Source of the DNA: Chenopodium formosanum
Lineage: Eukaryota > Streptophyta > Magnoliopsida > Caryophyllales > Amaranthaceae
NCBI GenBank assembly: GCA_024500155.1
Contig: CM044871.1
Span: forward strand, 75,500,402 to 75,564,401
Reading direction: 5' to 3'
DNA: 64,000 nucleotides
Numbering within the stretch: position 1 is the stretch's first letter; every line of letters begins with the position of its first letter. This document shows, piece by piece, positions 44,502 through 55,741 of this stretch. A program made the translations under genes and the position numbers. The notes under the pieces are model-generated. The model had not been told where the DNA came from. It did not search any database and saw nothing but the letters and a program-made list of their open reading frames with translations.

Positions 44502-47480
44502 ATGAAACTTTCTCTCTCCTCAACATTTCGACCATCTCCTTCACCATTCTTCAATACCCATTTCACTCCTAAACATTCACTTCCTTTAATAAAATGTCAA
44601 CAATCAAAAACTCAGAAACAAAATTGGCCTAATCTAAAATCAATGGGTAAAAAAAACAGGAAAAAAGGGCTTGAAGATTTAAGTGATCAACTCTATCAAT
44701 TTGCTTCCTTTAATCTTGATCAAGCTCCTGCTCGTAGACAAGTTCGATCTGCTTTCATTGATTTCCATCAAAATATTGATCATGTTTTATTTAAGGTAAT
44801 TTTTTTTCTATATTTAGCTAAGTTTTATACCCATTAATTTCTTACTATTATTGCCAATTTTAAATGCTTTTTTAAAAGTTCATTGACTTTGACTGACGTT
44901 TGACTATTGCTTTACTTTGGTTAGCTTGCTCCTCCTGGGATCAGAACAGAGGAGGTAATTTTGCTAATCTTGTATGATTTCTTTTGTTGAAGTTTTATTA
45001 ATTTAGGTGAAAACAAAATGCTTCAATTTTAAACAAATGTAGGTGTTTGTTTTTGTTCAGGTTCAATCACCTCAAATCGCAAACAAATCAACCATTTGTG
45101 AAAAAACTTTTATGTGATTTGGGGCGATTAAGTTTGTTATAATACCCGTAACTTGTTGTACACAAATCTGTTTAGACACAAATTTTCAAAATGAATTAAT
45201 TTAAGAGTAGGAAATACTGTAAAACATAATTGTTTGATTATACGGGTTGTATTGATGAGAATGTTGTTTATTTAATGATGTAGTGGTACGAATTAAATTC
45301 GAAAGGACAGGAGATCTTTTGTAGGAGTTGGTTGCCAAAAGAAGGAGATCAAATCAAAGGTGTTGTTTGCTTTTGTCATGGATATGGTGATACCTGCACT
45401 TTTCTCTTTGAAGGTATTATGAATGTTGAGCTATATAATGGCTAAAATCGAATGATTTTTAATAAATTTTTGGTATAATTAAGGTTTATTAAGACGAACT
45501 TTGTGTTTTTAGGTATCGCGAGAAGAATTGCAGGATCTGGGTATGCAGTATATGCTGTGGACCATCCTGGTTTTGGTCTTTCTGATGGATTGCATGGTTA
45601 CATTGCAAATTTCGGAGATTTAGTTGATAATGTGATTGAACAATATGCTAAAATTAAAGGTCTTTTTAGCTATATTAGTGTGGCTTGTTTTATGAGGATT
45701 ATTGTATATTTTCTCCGAACTGTTTGTTTGAATAGATAAGCTGATTGAATTCGGTTTTAATATGATAGGAAGGCCGGAGTTGCAAGGTCTGCCTCGTTTC
45801 ATATTTGGGCAGTCAATGGGTGGTGCGGTTGCATTGAAAACCCATCTCAAAGAGCCTGACCAATGGGATGGAATGATTCTTGTTGCTCCTATGTGTAGGG
45901 TAAGCTAACCTCAATTTGCACCTCAATACCGTTATAGTTGTCAACTGAACTCTGAAACTTGATGCTTTAACCAATTTGCGCTTGATTGAATGGCATGATT
46001 GATCCTGACATAAACCTGTTTATGTTTCAAGCTGCATTTTCCATGTTCTCAAGAATGTTAACTTTTTGTTGGTCTAAACATGCGTATTACAAGTATTTTG
46101 CATGTGTAAAGTCTCTGAAGTCTGAACCTTCATAAGTTGGCGATTTTATATCCTTGCAGCTCCAAAGCTTTGTTTATATATATATACTACATATGACTTA
46201 GAAGAGTCTTATGAATGAAAAAATATGGTTGCAAGTCCTTGTGAATTGGAATGAGTCTCTTATGAATGAAAAAATATGGTTGCGTCTACAATAACTAATT
46301 TTGTGTATGTCAAGTTATTGTAGAAGTAACCATATTTTTTTTAATAATGTCTTATATCTGGAGGCTTACTGTTCATTGATTATGTTATTGGTCTAAGGTT
46401 CATGGTCTTAATGGCGTCCGAAATTTCAATGTATAACCATACGATTAAGTCACTTGTAATCTCTCTGTCGGTCTGTCCAAAAGAATGGTAAGGAATTCTG
46501 AATTTAGTTTGTACCAAATAATCGTCAAAAGTTCCCTTAATGTGGTGCATGACCCTTTGTTAAAAATTTATTAATTGTTTTCATGATGATGTGTTTATGA
46601 ATACGGCATGTTCTAATTTCTGTAATGAAGATGTCTCTGACCCTTTTATTTAATTTTAATGTGTTTTGGATCGTAAGGGATGGAGGAGAAAGATTTATGT
46701 TGATGACTACACGGAATAATCAAATTTGGTTCATGTTAGCCGACCCCACTTTTGGGATTAAGGCTTTGATTGATTGATTGATTGATTGATAGAGGAAGTA
46801 ATGCCTCCTGCTTTGCTTTTGAAAGCAGCGAATCTCCTCTCGAATGTAATTCCAGAAGTCAAATTATTTCCAACCCAAGACCTAGCAGAGCTTGCATTTA
46901 GAAATGAGAAGTATAGGAAATTGGTTTGTCTCTGATCTCTCCTTTAACATCATTTGGTCTTAGCAATTTGCAGAGTCTAATAAAACTCTATTGAAAATTA
47001 TGATTCCAACTTATTCACTGTCCATTTAAGTAGACCATACAAATATAGCTATAAGTTTACCAAGTCCTTTTCTATTCTGCATTTGTTAGGCTTACTACAA
47101 CATGATCTGTTACTCTGATCGTGTGCGATTGAAGACTGCTATGGAGATTTTGAAGGTCACAAAGGAAATCGAGTCGAATGTTAACAAGGTCGGTTGGACT
47201 ATTTGTAAATTTTATCAGATCTTCAATAAATTCGTATTAACATTGCACGGGCATCAAACTGCAGGTCCGTTCTCCATTGTTGGTCATTCACGGAGCAGGA
47301 GATAAAGTGACAGATCCAAATGTGAGCAAATTTCTGTATGAGAATGCTTCTAGCAAAGATAAAACCTTGAAACTCTATGAAGGAGGCTACCATTCCATTC
47401 TTGAAGGTGAACCTGATGAAGTAATTTTCACAGTTTTTGATGATATTATCAAATGGCTCGACGCAAGATGCACTGCTTGA
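44502..47480 (+). CDS. Chloroplast-type monoacylglycerol lipase / caffeoylshikimate esterase-like alpha/beta hydrolase
   Basis: Eight exons keep phase and give about 391 residues: 44502-44795, 44925-44954, 45284-45413, 45513-45659, 45769-45899, 46795-46923, 47090-47188, 47265-47480. The first 45 residues are Ser/Pro-rich and basic (MKLSLSSTFRPSPSP), like a plastid transit peptide. The hydrolase core has an HGYG oxyanion motif (about 140), the nucleophile in FGQSMGG (Ser about 216), Asp in AGDKVTDP (about 333) and His in GGYHSILEG (about 363), so the triad is intact. The family cleaves monoacylglycerols or related esters. The exon 6 acceptor is odd: a retroposon tail with GATT repeats abuts it, and the usable AG gives a three-residue-shorter junction than expected. 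Confidence 0.88.
46655..46790 (+). repeat. SINE/LINE-type 3' end with (GATT)n tail inside intron 5 of the lipase gene
   Basis: GTTCATGTTAGCCGACCCCA and GGGATTAAGGCTTTGATTG match the widespread 3' end of plant retroposons that finish in short tandem tails, as in Au-type SINEs. Here the tail is about six GATT/TTGA units and touches exon 6. No A/B boxes were found upstream with confidence. Confidence 0.55.
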
Positions 47481-47694
47481 TTGAATTATTTTTTTCCATT
47501 TGTTGCTGAAATGCTGCAAGTGTTCGGGGTAAAATCTAGTGTAGCAGTAGCCTTGTCATTCATATTATTTTCCCATTGTAAAATTAACATGCATTCTCAT
47601 TCAAAGAAGTGAATGGATGTACAATAACTTTTTTTTGGGTATTAGTCCCTCATTGTTGGATTAATGATTCAAACGTTTTAGTTGCTAGTTTTAA
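47481..47694. other. 3' flank of the lipase gene
   Basis: Presumed 3' UTR and downstream DNA. No further gene visible. Confidence 0.4.
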
Positions 47695-47919
47695 GGTTAG
47701 TTGATGAGTTCTTTGATGGCTCATGAAGAGAGGATGGATAAGTCTACGGATGAAGATGTCGAGGAAAAAGCCTTTCAAGTTAAAGGGCAAATGTCGGATG
47801 GTCGTTATAATGATGGAGGTCGTGGTCGAGGCAGTTGTGGTCGTGGTCAAGGTCGTGAAGAAAGTGGTGGTCGTGGTAGTGGTCGGGTTCGTTCATCAAT
47901 GAGTAGTGTTCAATGCTAG
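47695..47919 (+). pseudogene. Copia gag fragment
   Basis: The 72-residue frame reads SSLMAHEERMDKSTDEDVEE then KAFQVKGQ and a Gly/Arg-rich stretch (GRGRGSCGRGQGREE). This matches the end of copia Gag, where an L-x-A-H-E-E-R block precedes a Gly/Arg-rich region and a zinc knuckle. The rest of the element is missing. It lies just beyond the lipase gene. Confidence 0.6.
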
Positions 47920-48500
47920 CTTCAACACTCATAACGCAAAAAATAAATGGTCTGGACGTCTGGTGACATCGTAGTCTGAAGGTAACCATATTGTGTTAAT
48001 AAATGTTGCCTTTGGCTACGTAGCTAACGATTAACATTATACACTGATGCAGTGATGCACTGATGGTATGCCACGATTTCGATCCCTGAACTCTTGGATA
48101 AGGAAATAGGAAGGTGTAATGACTGTTATCTACTGTCACACCATAATCTAAGCCAAAATGAAGAAAAAAGAGCAGTAGTAAGGACATACATGAATACATT
48201 AACACCGTATAGTCTCGTACGTACGTATATGAACCTAGTAACCAAAAAGATGAAGACAAATAGATAATCCAAGGAAAAAGACATATAAAAAGTGTGTTAA
48301 ATTATTAATTTATTTTTGAGTGGTCCTTAAATTTGAACAGCAACTTTGCATATTAAATACCAAGAAATTAAAGTGAAAATCACTGACAATAACATCCACT
48401 GAACTTCCACATTTGTTGGTCCAGTAATTGAAAACGAAAGGCTAATAAGAAAACATAATTGCTAATTAATGAACTACATATTGCCAAAAAGAAATATAAT
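47920..48500. other. Intergenic DNA, no gene seen
   Basis: No recognisable coding or repeat ends. Confidence 0.45.
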
Positions 48501-49260
48501 TTATTATTATGGAAGCAAAGGAGAAGGGGTTCTATTTATTACTCCCTCCATCCCAAAAAGAACGACCCATTTGGTCAAAACTTTGTCCCAAAAAGAATGA
48601 CCCATTTGCATTAAAACACCCACTAATTTGCTACAATATTTGTGCAAAATTAGCTTCCCCATATAAAAATTTAATTTTCCATGTTATTTTATTACTTTCT
48701 CTCTCTATTTTTTTACAAACCCCATGTAAATTTATCTTTCCAATATACTTTTACTTCTTTTTACTTAACTTCCTTAATACCCGCGTAATCAACTCAAATG
48801 GGTCGTTCTTTTTGGGACGGAGGGAGTAAATGACAAGCCACTTCCACACACTCTCCCCAAAACTTTAGAGGCAAATTTGCTTGGAATCTCAAAACTCTAG
48901 CAACATTCAATATATGTTGATGTTTTATCTCAACATGCCCATTTTGTTGAGGCTTACCCACACACAAGGTCTCAAAATACATCCCATTAGAAAAAAAAAA
49001 AAAAAAAAAAGTCTTTCGATGAGTTAAATTCGGTTCCATTAATTATCACTTCTAACCACTTTAATATCTTGAGAGAATCTTCGTTTACTAAAGCAACAAA
49101 GTTAAGAAACATATACCGAACTTCCGTTTTATTGCTTAATAAATAACTCCACACACCTCTAGAATAATCATCAATAATTGTTAAAAAAATAGTGAGCTCC
49201 ACAAGGTGATGATGTCTTGTAAGACCCCCATAAATCCAAATGCACTAGTTCAAAAATCCA
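48501..49260 (-). pseudogene. Copia integrase, split by a MITE
   Basis: Reading leftward: TIFLTIIDDYSRGVWSYLLS (catalytic Asp region), FKNGTEF-like IINGTEF, an expanded poly(A/T) tract, then GKPQQNGHVEIKHQHILNVA (with the catalytic Glu) and LKFWGECVEVACHL. A MITE follows, after which INRTPSPLLP and a stop at about 48503. Removing the MITE and one TA restores the continuous conserved frame. Other stops and the microsatellite make it dead. Confidence 0.85.
48542..48826. mobile_element. Stowaway-like MITE, 285 bp, in copia integrase
   Basis: CTCCCTCCATCCCAAAAAGA and TCTTTTTGGGACGGAGGGAG-type ends are inverted for over 30 bp, and ACGACCCATTTGG recurs inside. TA at 48540-48541 and 48827-48828. 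Confidence 0.9.
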
Positions 49261-50152
49261 ATTAGCTTTATTTTGACTCAAAGGAAAACTACTCCTATGT
49301 TGTTTTGTCGAGGAGGGCATATATCACGTAATTTGAATTTATCACTACTATGACTCACAAACAGAAGTTCGTTGTTGAAGAACCTTTCCCGAAGGATGCC
49401 CCAAACATTGATGCCACAACTCTATTGAACGATCCCCATCTATCTTCAAAGTCTTCACCGTAGGCACACCTTGGAAGTCGGAAATAATGAAGTCCATTTA
49501 CGTGTTCACCCACTCCAATCACCTTCATCGTCGTTAAGTCCTGTATAACACAAAGTTTGTTAGTATATTGCAAAATATAATTCGATGTATCACTTAATTG
49601 AGTAGCAAAAATCAAGTTGCAACTTAATTGAGGCACATAAAGAACGTCATCAATAATCAAGCTAAGCCCCCTCCCAAGGTCACTGTTCCAATTTTGGAAG
49701 CACTTGTATACTTCCCATCCGGCAATCCCACCAGAATGGCTCACATTTTTCACATTCGTCAAACTAGAAAGATCACAAGTCACGTGATTCGAAGCACCGA
49801 TGTCGATTATCCAACCCGAATCATTCTTACCATGAAGTTTGGGTTTCATAGACTTCAAATAATGTAATCGAGGAGCTGTTGGATTTGGGTCAAAGTGACC
49901 CCTGCAAGGGCTTCAACGTCGCTAGTTGTTGGAGTAGTGTTGCTGCTTGGTTGTGAGGCAGCCTGTCTACTCATCTTATTGGCTCGCACTGGGTCAAATT
50001 TGATCCCCTGCCACGACCTCCTCCTCGTCCGCCCCCACAAGCTGATGCTAAACCACCGCAATCAGGGCCACGACCTCCTCGAGGCCTGTTACCCCACCAC
50101 TTGGGAAAACCGTGAACTTGGAAACAAGTGGACTCATCATGTCCCTCACGGT
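49261..50152 (-). pseudogene. Copia zinc knuckle, protease and GAG-pre-integrase region
   Basis: From right to left: STCFQVHGFPKWW of the knuckle and a Gly/Arg-rich tail with stops, then the protease core WIIDIGASNHVTCD (the usual DTGAS Thr is Ile) and DVLYVPQLSCNLI. The pre-integrase remnant is LWHQCLGHPSGKV in a shifted frame. The hAT MITE lies between the two halves of the zinc knuckle. Confidence 0.8.
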
Positions 50153-51007
50153 TAGGGGTGTAAATGAACCGATCGAGTAGATCAATAAACTACTCGGGTT
50201 ATTTGAGCTCGGTTGAAGCTCGTTCATGTCCGTTTATTTAATAAACGAGTCGAGCTTGAACAAATTTGGAAGTTCATCTAATAAATGAGACTGAACACGA
50301 ACATAGATATGCTCATTCAGATAAGTTCATGAACAACTTGTTTATTTATGTTCACGAACTACTCGCTTATATATATTCATGAATTATTGATTAATTCACA
50401 TTTGTTAATTTAATTCTTAAGTTTAGAATAAATTTAATTATTATATATGTGTAGACACCCATTTGTGTCTCCCCAAAACCAAACCCAGTGATGAGTACCT
50501 TTCATGTCGAATCATAATCGAATGAAGTGAAAGTGTGGAAAGTCTAGTGTTGCGGAAAGTTTTAATTTCTTTTCTCTCCTCTCTGTTTTTGAAAACTTAT
50601 TTTAAGAAAATAGTCAATCCAGTTTGTTTTGTCCATGATATGGGTCCAATAGTAGTATAGTTGGATGGGGCTTGCAAAGACCTTTCCAACGATATATTAT
50701 AAGCCCAATTCCGATGAATATTGAGGAAGTTATGGCCAATTTACCAAACTGGGCCCGGTTTGAGCTTTATATACGACCCAATGATCTAGGGGAGGGCCTA
50801 ATATGATTTATCATTCCTAATGCAATTAGGAATGGTTTTAGTCTTCTAGAATCTTCTAGAAGGTTCTTTTCATTCCTAATTCAATTAGCATTGATAAATT
50901 GACTTTTTGTTGACTTTACAGAGTTTTAATCAAAATCAAATAGCATTTTCGAGAAAATTATATGATTTTATCCTCCAATACGGCAAACTTATCTGATTTT
51001 CGAAAAC

Positions 51008-51184
51008 GCGTTGGAAATAGGCTTGGCGCCTGACCCCAGGCCTTGGCGCCTAGAACCAGGCCTGGCGCCTGGCGCTAGTGTTGGTGCCAAGCGCCAGCTA
51101 GCCAGGGTTGGCGCCAACTCTGTTTTTTGTGCGTCTGACTCTGTTTTGTTTATTTTATCTTTTTGGCTGATTTTCTCTATAAAA
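51008..51184 (+). promoter_or_regulatory. Putative LTR promoter: GGCGCC word cluster plus TATA box
   Basis: GGCGCCTGRCSCCAGG-type words at 51022-51117 are followed about 60 bp later by TATAAAA, the same spacing as at 7876-8034. The words themselves differ in order and number between copies. Confidence 0.45.
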
Positions 51185-51318
51185 TCGTATTAAAAACTCC
51201 GTTTTCATTCACCAATTCTCACGAATTCTCACCTACAATCAGTTTTCATTCGCAATCATTAATTCTCTAATTCTCTCTTTAATCATTCACCAACTCCCAT
51301 CAAGATTTTCTTGATTAT

Positions 51319-51346
<28 letters not shown>
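51319..51346. repeat. (CT)n microsatellite
   Basis: About 14 CT units in the LTR leader region. Confidence 0.9.
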
Positions 51347-51349
<3 letters not shown>

Positions 51350-52827
51350 CAAAACTTGTTTTTTTCAAATACAAAATTCCGCATTCACAAGATCTAGAAA
51401 CACCTAGCCATATTCGAAGTTGCCTTCGCCCTAGATGTGAAAGGTTTAATTTCTGAGGGTTTGATCCCAAATCTCTCTTTCAATTATTTAATTTAATTGT
51501 TTGATTATTATTTTCCTTGAAGTTACTAACGTGTTTATTTTGTTATTAGAAAGAGGTACGAGGCATCAAAGTAAGTACTTTAATGGTTTTGATTGATATT
51601 ATGATGTAGAAATCATGTTTATATTGTTATTATGATATTCCTAGTATCATGTCTAGGGTAACTATAATATCAAATATGCTTATTATGATTCCTGCGATGT
51701 CTTTTATTCTCTTCCTAATATTTATGATTGTTAATATCATGTTAGGGTTAAAGATTTGATTTTTTATTACTTAGTGACATGCTAGGGTTTGTTATTAATC
51801 TTGTTAGTATCATGCCTAGGATCTTGCAATTATTACGCTTTAATATTAACATGAACATTATTATGATTATAATTGTTATAATTTATGATGATTATGAATG
51901 TTATTATTATTATGATTATTGTGATTATTATTTTTATGATTATTATTGTTTTGATGATGATTATAATTTTATCATGATGATGATTATTATTATGTTGCTT
52001 GATTATATTTTGTTATTGCTTGATCACCTTTTATGCATGTTTAAAGGGAATTTGTACTTGTAATCACGCTTAATAAGATATTTAATAATCTTGTTTAGGG
52101 TTAATTTGATTATAATTCAAGTGATCGTCAATAATAGATTTATTTGTGCATTAATATTCAACCAACATAGATTAAACAGGTTTAGGGTTAATCCTATTGA
52201 TTGCATGTTAATCAAAAAGCGCACATGAATACGATCAGAATAAAGTAGAGGCGTATTATTAGGGCAGGTTCAATCTCTTTTAGGTTGGATTTGTACCTTC
52301 ATCCCCGAACCCTTATTTGGTTCAAGACCTTATGGAGTTGACGATCTCTTGGATCGTTAAGGGGTGTAACCTTCACCTCGTGAACGGTTTACAAGTTCCT
52401 AAAAAACTTGTTGGCGACTCTTTTGCTCTATCTTCTTCCCTTTTGGACGCCACTGTACTTTAGTGTATGATCATAGTGGGGTTCAAGCTAGTGGGATTAA
52501 AGCTTGAAATTATTCCCTACAATATGCTATATTTGAAATTTTCAAATATCGTACAAATGAAACGCTCGTTTATTATAAAATCTCGTTTATTTTTAAGCTC
52601 GTCCATGAAACGCTCGTTTAAACACTCGTTTATCAATTGGTTAAATAAACGTGTTGTTCATGAACCGTTCATGAACATATATTGAACTAAATGAGCCGAG
52701 CTTGAACAGATTTTTGATCTCATTTGAAAGCTCGGGATTATGCTCGAACTCGCCTAATTTAAATGAACTGAACACAAACAAGGTAATACTTGGCTCGGCT
52801 CGGCTCATTTACACCCCTACTCACGGT

Positions 52828-53593
52828 TACAGTGGTTACAGAATTTATCCGAGTCGTCTTTAGTCTTAGCCCTCGAGTCAGACTGAACTTTGAAGGCCAT
52901 TGCGTTGTCACGAGTAGTCGCATAATTATGGTCTCCCCCACGCAGCTGCTCGGCTTGAATAAGCTACTGGTAAGCCCTATCAACGCTTGGAAGAGGGTCT
53001 TGCGCAAGAAGTTGACCACGAAGCGATGCATATGCATCATCCAAGCCAATGAGGAAGTGATGCACATAATCATCTTCCCTGATTATCTCAACTTGAGCGA
53101 CAATATTACATTTGCATTGACCACAGGAGAAATTTGGTATCGTGACATATGCAATTAATTAATTCATCCTAAATCTTGGACAAACGTCCAAAATATGCAA
53201 CGAACTATCGTCTCACTCGAACCCTATTTGCAGTCACCTAGGGTTCTCTTCAATTGGCACACACGAGTTCCGCTCACAACACAAAAACAATTCTTGAGAT
53301 TGTTCCACAACAAACAAGCGTCGTCATAGTCACCAAGGGTAGACCTCAGTCCTCACAATCAGATCTAAGGTATTCGTCAACTAGGTCACTAACATCGAGT
53401 GCACGACCACCCAATCCTCAAGTTTTTTAGCATCACTCGGCTTTGAGACCGGGCCATCAATAAAACCAAAATTTCTCTTTGCTTTCAAAGCCGTCCTCAC
53501 GCCCCTCGCCCATTCATCATAGTTTTCTCCCCGGAGTTGAATCGGAGTGATGATGTTACTTGGCTCATCGCAGGAACCTTGGTGATAGGTCAA
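52828..53593 (-). pseudogene. Copia gag (UBN2-type) N-terminal and central parts
   Basis: The N-terminus reads PIQLRGENYDEWARGVRTAL. After a gap with stops comes REDDYVHHFLIGLDDAYASL then LAQDPLPSVDRAYQ, typical of plant copia Gag. FCNHC begins the zinc knuckle at the hAT target site. Several stops. Confidence 0.8.
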
Positions 53594-53686
53594 ATCGACC
53601 TTCTGCTTATTTCCTCCATCACTGCTTTCTCACTGATCGTTGATTATGAAAAACAACAATCGAAAAAAAAATCAGATCGCACTTAG

Positions 53687-53699
53687 GCTCTTGATACCA
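53687..53699 (-). other. Copia primer-binding site (initiator tRNA-Met type)
   Basis: On the minus strand TGGTATCAAGAGC lies a few bases after the LTR end TTTTAGCA. It matches the TGGTATCAGAGC complement of initiator tRNA-Met with one extra A. Confidence 0.75.
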
Positions 53700-53702
53700 T
53701 AA

Positions 53703-53932
53703 TGCTAAAATATACTGAATAATATGTTATGTAAATCTCATTCAACTATCACGCCCATATACAAATATATAGACTAAGAAACTTGGAGGGAAAGACCAAA
53801 TATTCCTAAGATAATTCCTAAGATAAGTCACAAAATATTCTATGCTATCTTTCACAATATTATCATATCTCTCAAATATCTCAAGAGATACATAGTACGA
53901 CTACGGACTATTAGATTTTCTTAACTTTGACG
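53703..53932 (-). mobile_element. 5' LTR of the minus-strand copia element (~230 bp)
   Basis: On the minus strand it starts near GTTAAGAAAATCTAATAG and ends TTTTAGCA before the primer-binding site. The leading TG has decayed (AG). Confidence 0.6.
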
Positions 53933-54590
53933 AGGAAAGTTGATACGTCTAATGTGTGTAGGCAAGTATTAACATGGGTAGAGATGTCAATATATTTGAT
54001 TTGCATTTGGATTCAAATCGGATCGAGCTTTCACCTGCATCCATTCATCATCCTAATCACTACATCCACATCTATCCGTCATCCGCTTCACTCATCAGCC
54101 GTATACGTCCAACCGTAAACACGTTTACACGTCGATCGGGTGACAGTCGACCGGGTTACAAATGAATGAATATTTATTATTTAATGTGAAAAAATCAACA
54201 AAAACTCTAATTTATGGAGAATCAATCCCCTTTTTTGGCCCCCATAGTCCATCTACTAAGTGTTGCCAAACATAAACTCATATCTTTAAACTTTTATGGA
54301 GAAACTCAAACTCAACTCCTCTCTTTCAATTATGAAAATGTAATTATTCTCTTATGGAAACAATCACAATTTTAAAAAAAACTCCAATAATGTTTCAAGC
54401 AACTCCTACCTTTTTTCTTTTAAAAAAAAAATAAAGCCCTTCCTTTTATACGCTTCTTTTTCTTCTTTACAAAAAAAAAAAAAAAACAAAAAAAAAACCT
54501 TCTAATGCTCCACTCTCTCCAAAACCTTTTGGTGAATCACAATGCAATGCAACCCTTCTTACCACCACTTCAATCCCTGCATCGAACAAG
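53933..54590. other. Intergenic DNA
   Basis: No gene recognised. A GGTAGAGATGTCAATATATT tract near 53980 resembles a decayed hAT-type MITE end; its partner was not found. Confidence 0.4.
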
Positions 54591-54720
54591 ATTTGATATG
54601 TTACATCCAAGACAGACGGTCTCTCGTTCCAGACGTCCATCTTGCGGGGGCGTGTAAAGCATAATGATGACTATATCATTATTAGTTATTGTTTATAGTT
54701 TGTGTTAATTTGTGTAATCC
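54591..54720 (+). pseudogene. Possible copia pol-LTR junction remnant
   Basis: CATCTTGCGGGGGCGTGTAA looks like a copia polypurine tract followed by an LTR start (TGTAAAGCATAATGATGAC). Upstream coding is too short to confirm. Confidence 0.3.
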
Positions 54721-54729
54721 CTTGATTTA

Positions 54730-55037
54730 GGCCCTGTTCACTTCACCTTATTTTTTCTGAACTGAAATTATTTTTACTGAAACAAAATTATATTTGTTAA
54801 ACTTAAATTGTTTTTACTGAACTAAAATTATTTTTGCTGAACTGAAATTATTTTTACCGATTTTCTATTATAGTTATTCTTTAAGAAAACCGAATTTTAC
54901 TAAACTGAACTTATTTTTATTGAACTGAAATTATTTTTACTGAGCTGGAATTAATTTTACTGAATTGAACTTGTTTTTACTGAACTGAAATTATTTGTAC
55001 TTAATATAAATTTTTTTAAGGTGAAGTGAAAAGGGCC
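54730..55037. mobile_element. TGAACTGAA-family MITE, 308 bp, TSD TTA
   Basis: GGCCCTGTTCACTTCACCTT pairs with AAGGTGAAGTGAAAAGGGCC. TTA at 54727-54729 and 55038-55040. The interior is a tandem of TGAACTGAAATTATTTTTAC-type units. This is the best-preserved member of the family in the window and fixes its target site as TTA. Confidence 0.85.
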
Positions 55038-55040
55038 TTA

Positions 55041-55412
55041 CCCCTTTATGTTGATAGTCAAAGATATCTATAACACTTAGCTACTGTATCTGGTCAAATG
55101 CTCAAATATATATCTAGTTGCATTCTATTGCTTACTCGTGTACTATGTACACTCATGGAACCACGAAATATAAATCAATCTTTTCAACATTATCTTACTC
55201 ATAACTCTAGCATTTTACTCTTTAATTTATAAGACTTGGTTAATTTTCTTTTTCCTTTTCACTTTTAAATTTCAATCATCATTTGTTGTATAATGTGAAT
55301 CTTTCATTTTAAGTTTGAATTTTGATTATTTTTACGCATTTTCTTCTCTTTTATATTTTTTTAGTTGTTAAAAATATTCAATATTGTAAGATTTAATAGC
55401 TAAAAATGAACA
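55041..55412. other. AT-rich intergenic DNA
   Basis: Nothing recognisable. Confidence 0.5.
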
Positions 55413-55420
55413 ATTTAAGG

Positions 55421-55733
55421 TAGGCATGTTCATGGATCGGATATCCGATCCAAAATGTGATTTCGGATCGGATATCCAAATACTCGGATATCAGAATTTG
55501 ATATCCAAATTCGATTTGAAAATTTTGGATATTTGATATTTGGATATCCAAAATTTTCGGATTGGATGCTTCGGATATCCATTATCCAATATCCAAATCC
55601 GCATTTGATATCCGCTTTTTCGTTTCAGATATCCGATCCAAAATGAAAAATCGGATCGGATACCCAAAAATTCGAATCGGTTGCAGATCGGATTATCAGA
55701 TTTTTAAATTCTCGGATAGTTTTGTACAGCCTA
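55421..55733. mobile_element. hAT-type MITE rich in GGATATCC words
   Basis: Starts TAGGCATGTTCATGGATC and ends TTTTGTACAGCCTA, a short imperfect inverted repeat. ATTTAAGG (55413-55420) and ACTTAAGG (55734-55741) form an 8 bp duplication with one mismatch. The interior is packed with ATCGGATATCCGAT-like palindromes. Confidence 0.7.
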
Positions 55734-55741
55734 ACTTAAGG

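Larger units (their letters stand above)
50450..52521 (+). mobile_element. Solo LTR of Tat-like family, 2072 bp, TSD ATATG
   Basis: TGTAGACACCCATTTGTG to ATTCCCTACA, with ATATG at 50445-50449 and 52522-52526. It aligns throughout with 7301-9281. It contains a GC word cluster (51008-51117), TATAAAA at 51178-51184 and a CT microsatellite near 51320. Confidence 0.95.
50153..52819. mobile_element. hAT-type MITE (~590 bp without insert), TSD CTCACGGT, split by a solo LTR
   Basis: Ends TAGGGGTGTAAATGA and TCATTTACACCCCTA are inverted. CTCACGGT at 50145-50152 and 52820-52827 is a perfect 8 bp duplication. The arms carry extended inverted similarity (GAGCTTGAACAAATTT, AAACGAGT words). The solo LTR at 50450-52521 splits it almost in the middle. 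Confidence 0.88.
48501..53932 (-). mobile_element. Truncated Ty1/copia element, minus strand, with nested insertions
   Basis: From right to left: 5' LTR (about 53932-53703), primer-binding site (53699-53687), gag, protease, GAG-pre-integrase and integrase, ending abruptly near 48503. RT, RNase H and the 3' LTR are absent. Three younger insertions interrupt it: a hAT MITE in gag (50153-52819), a solo LTR inside that MITE, and a Stowaway-like MITE in integrase (48542-48826). Confidence 0.85.

Noticed and set aside
53927..54165. Overlapping short plus-strand ORFs
   Set aside because: No motif, overlapping in two frames; the sequence looks like a decayed hAT-type MITE.
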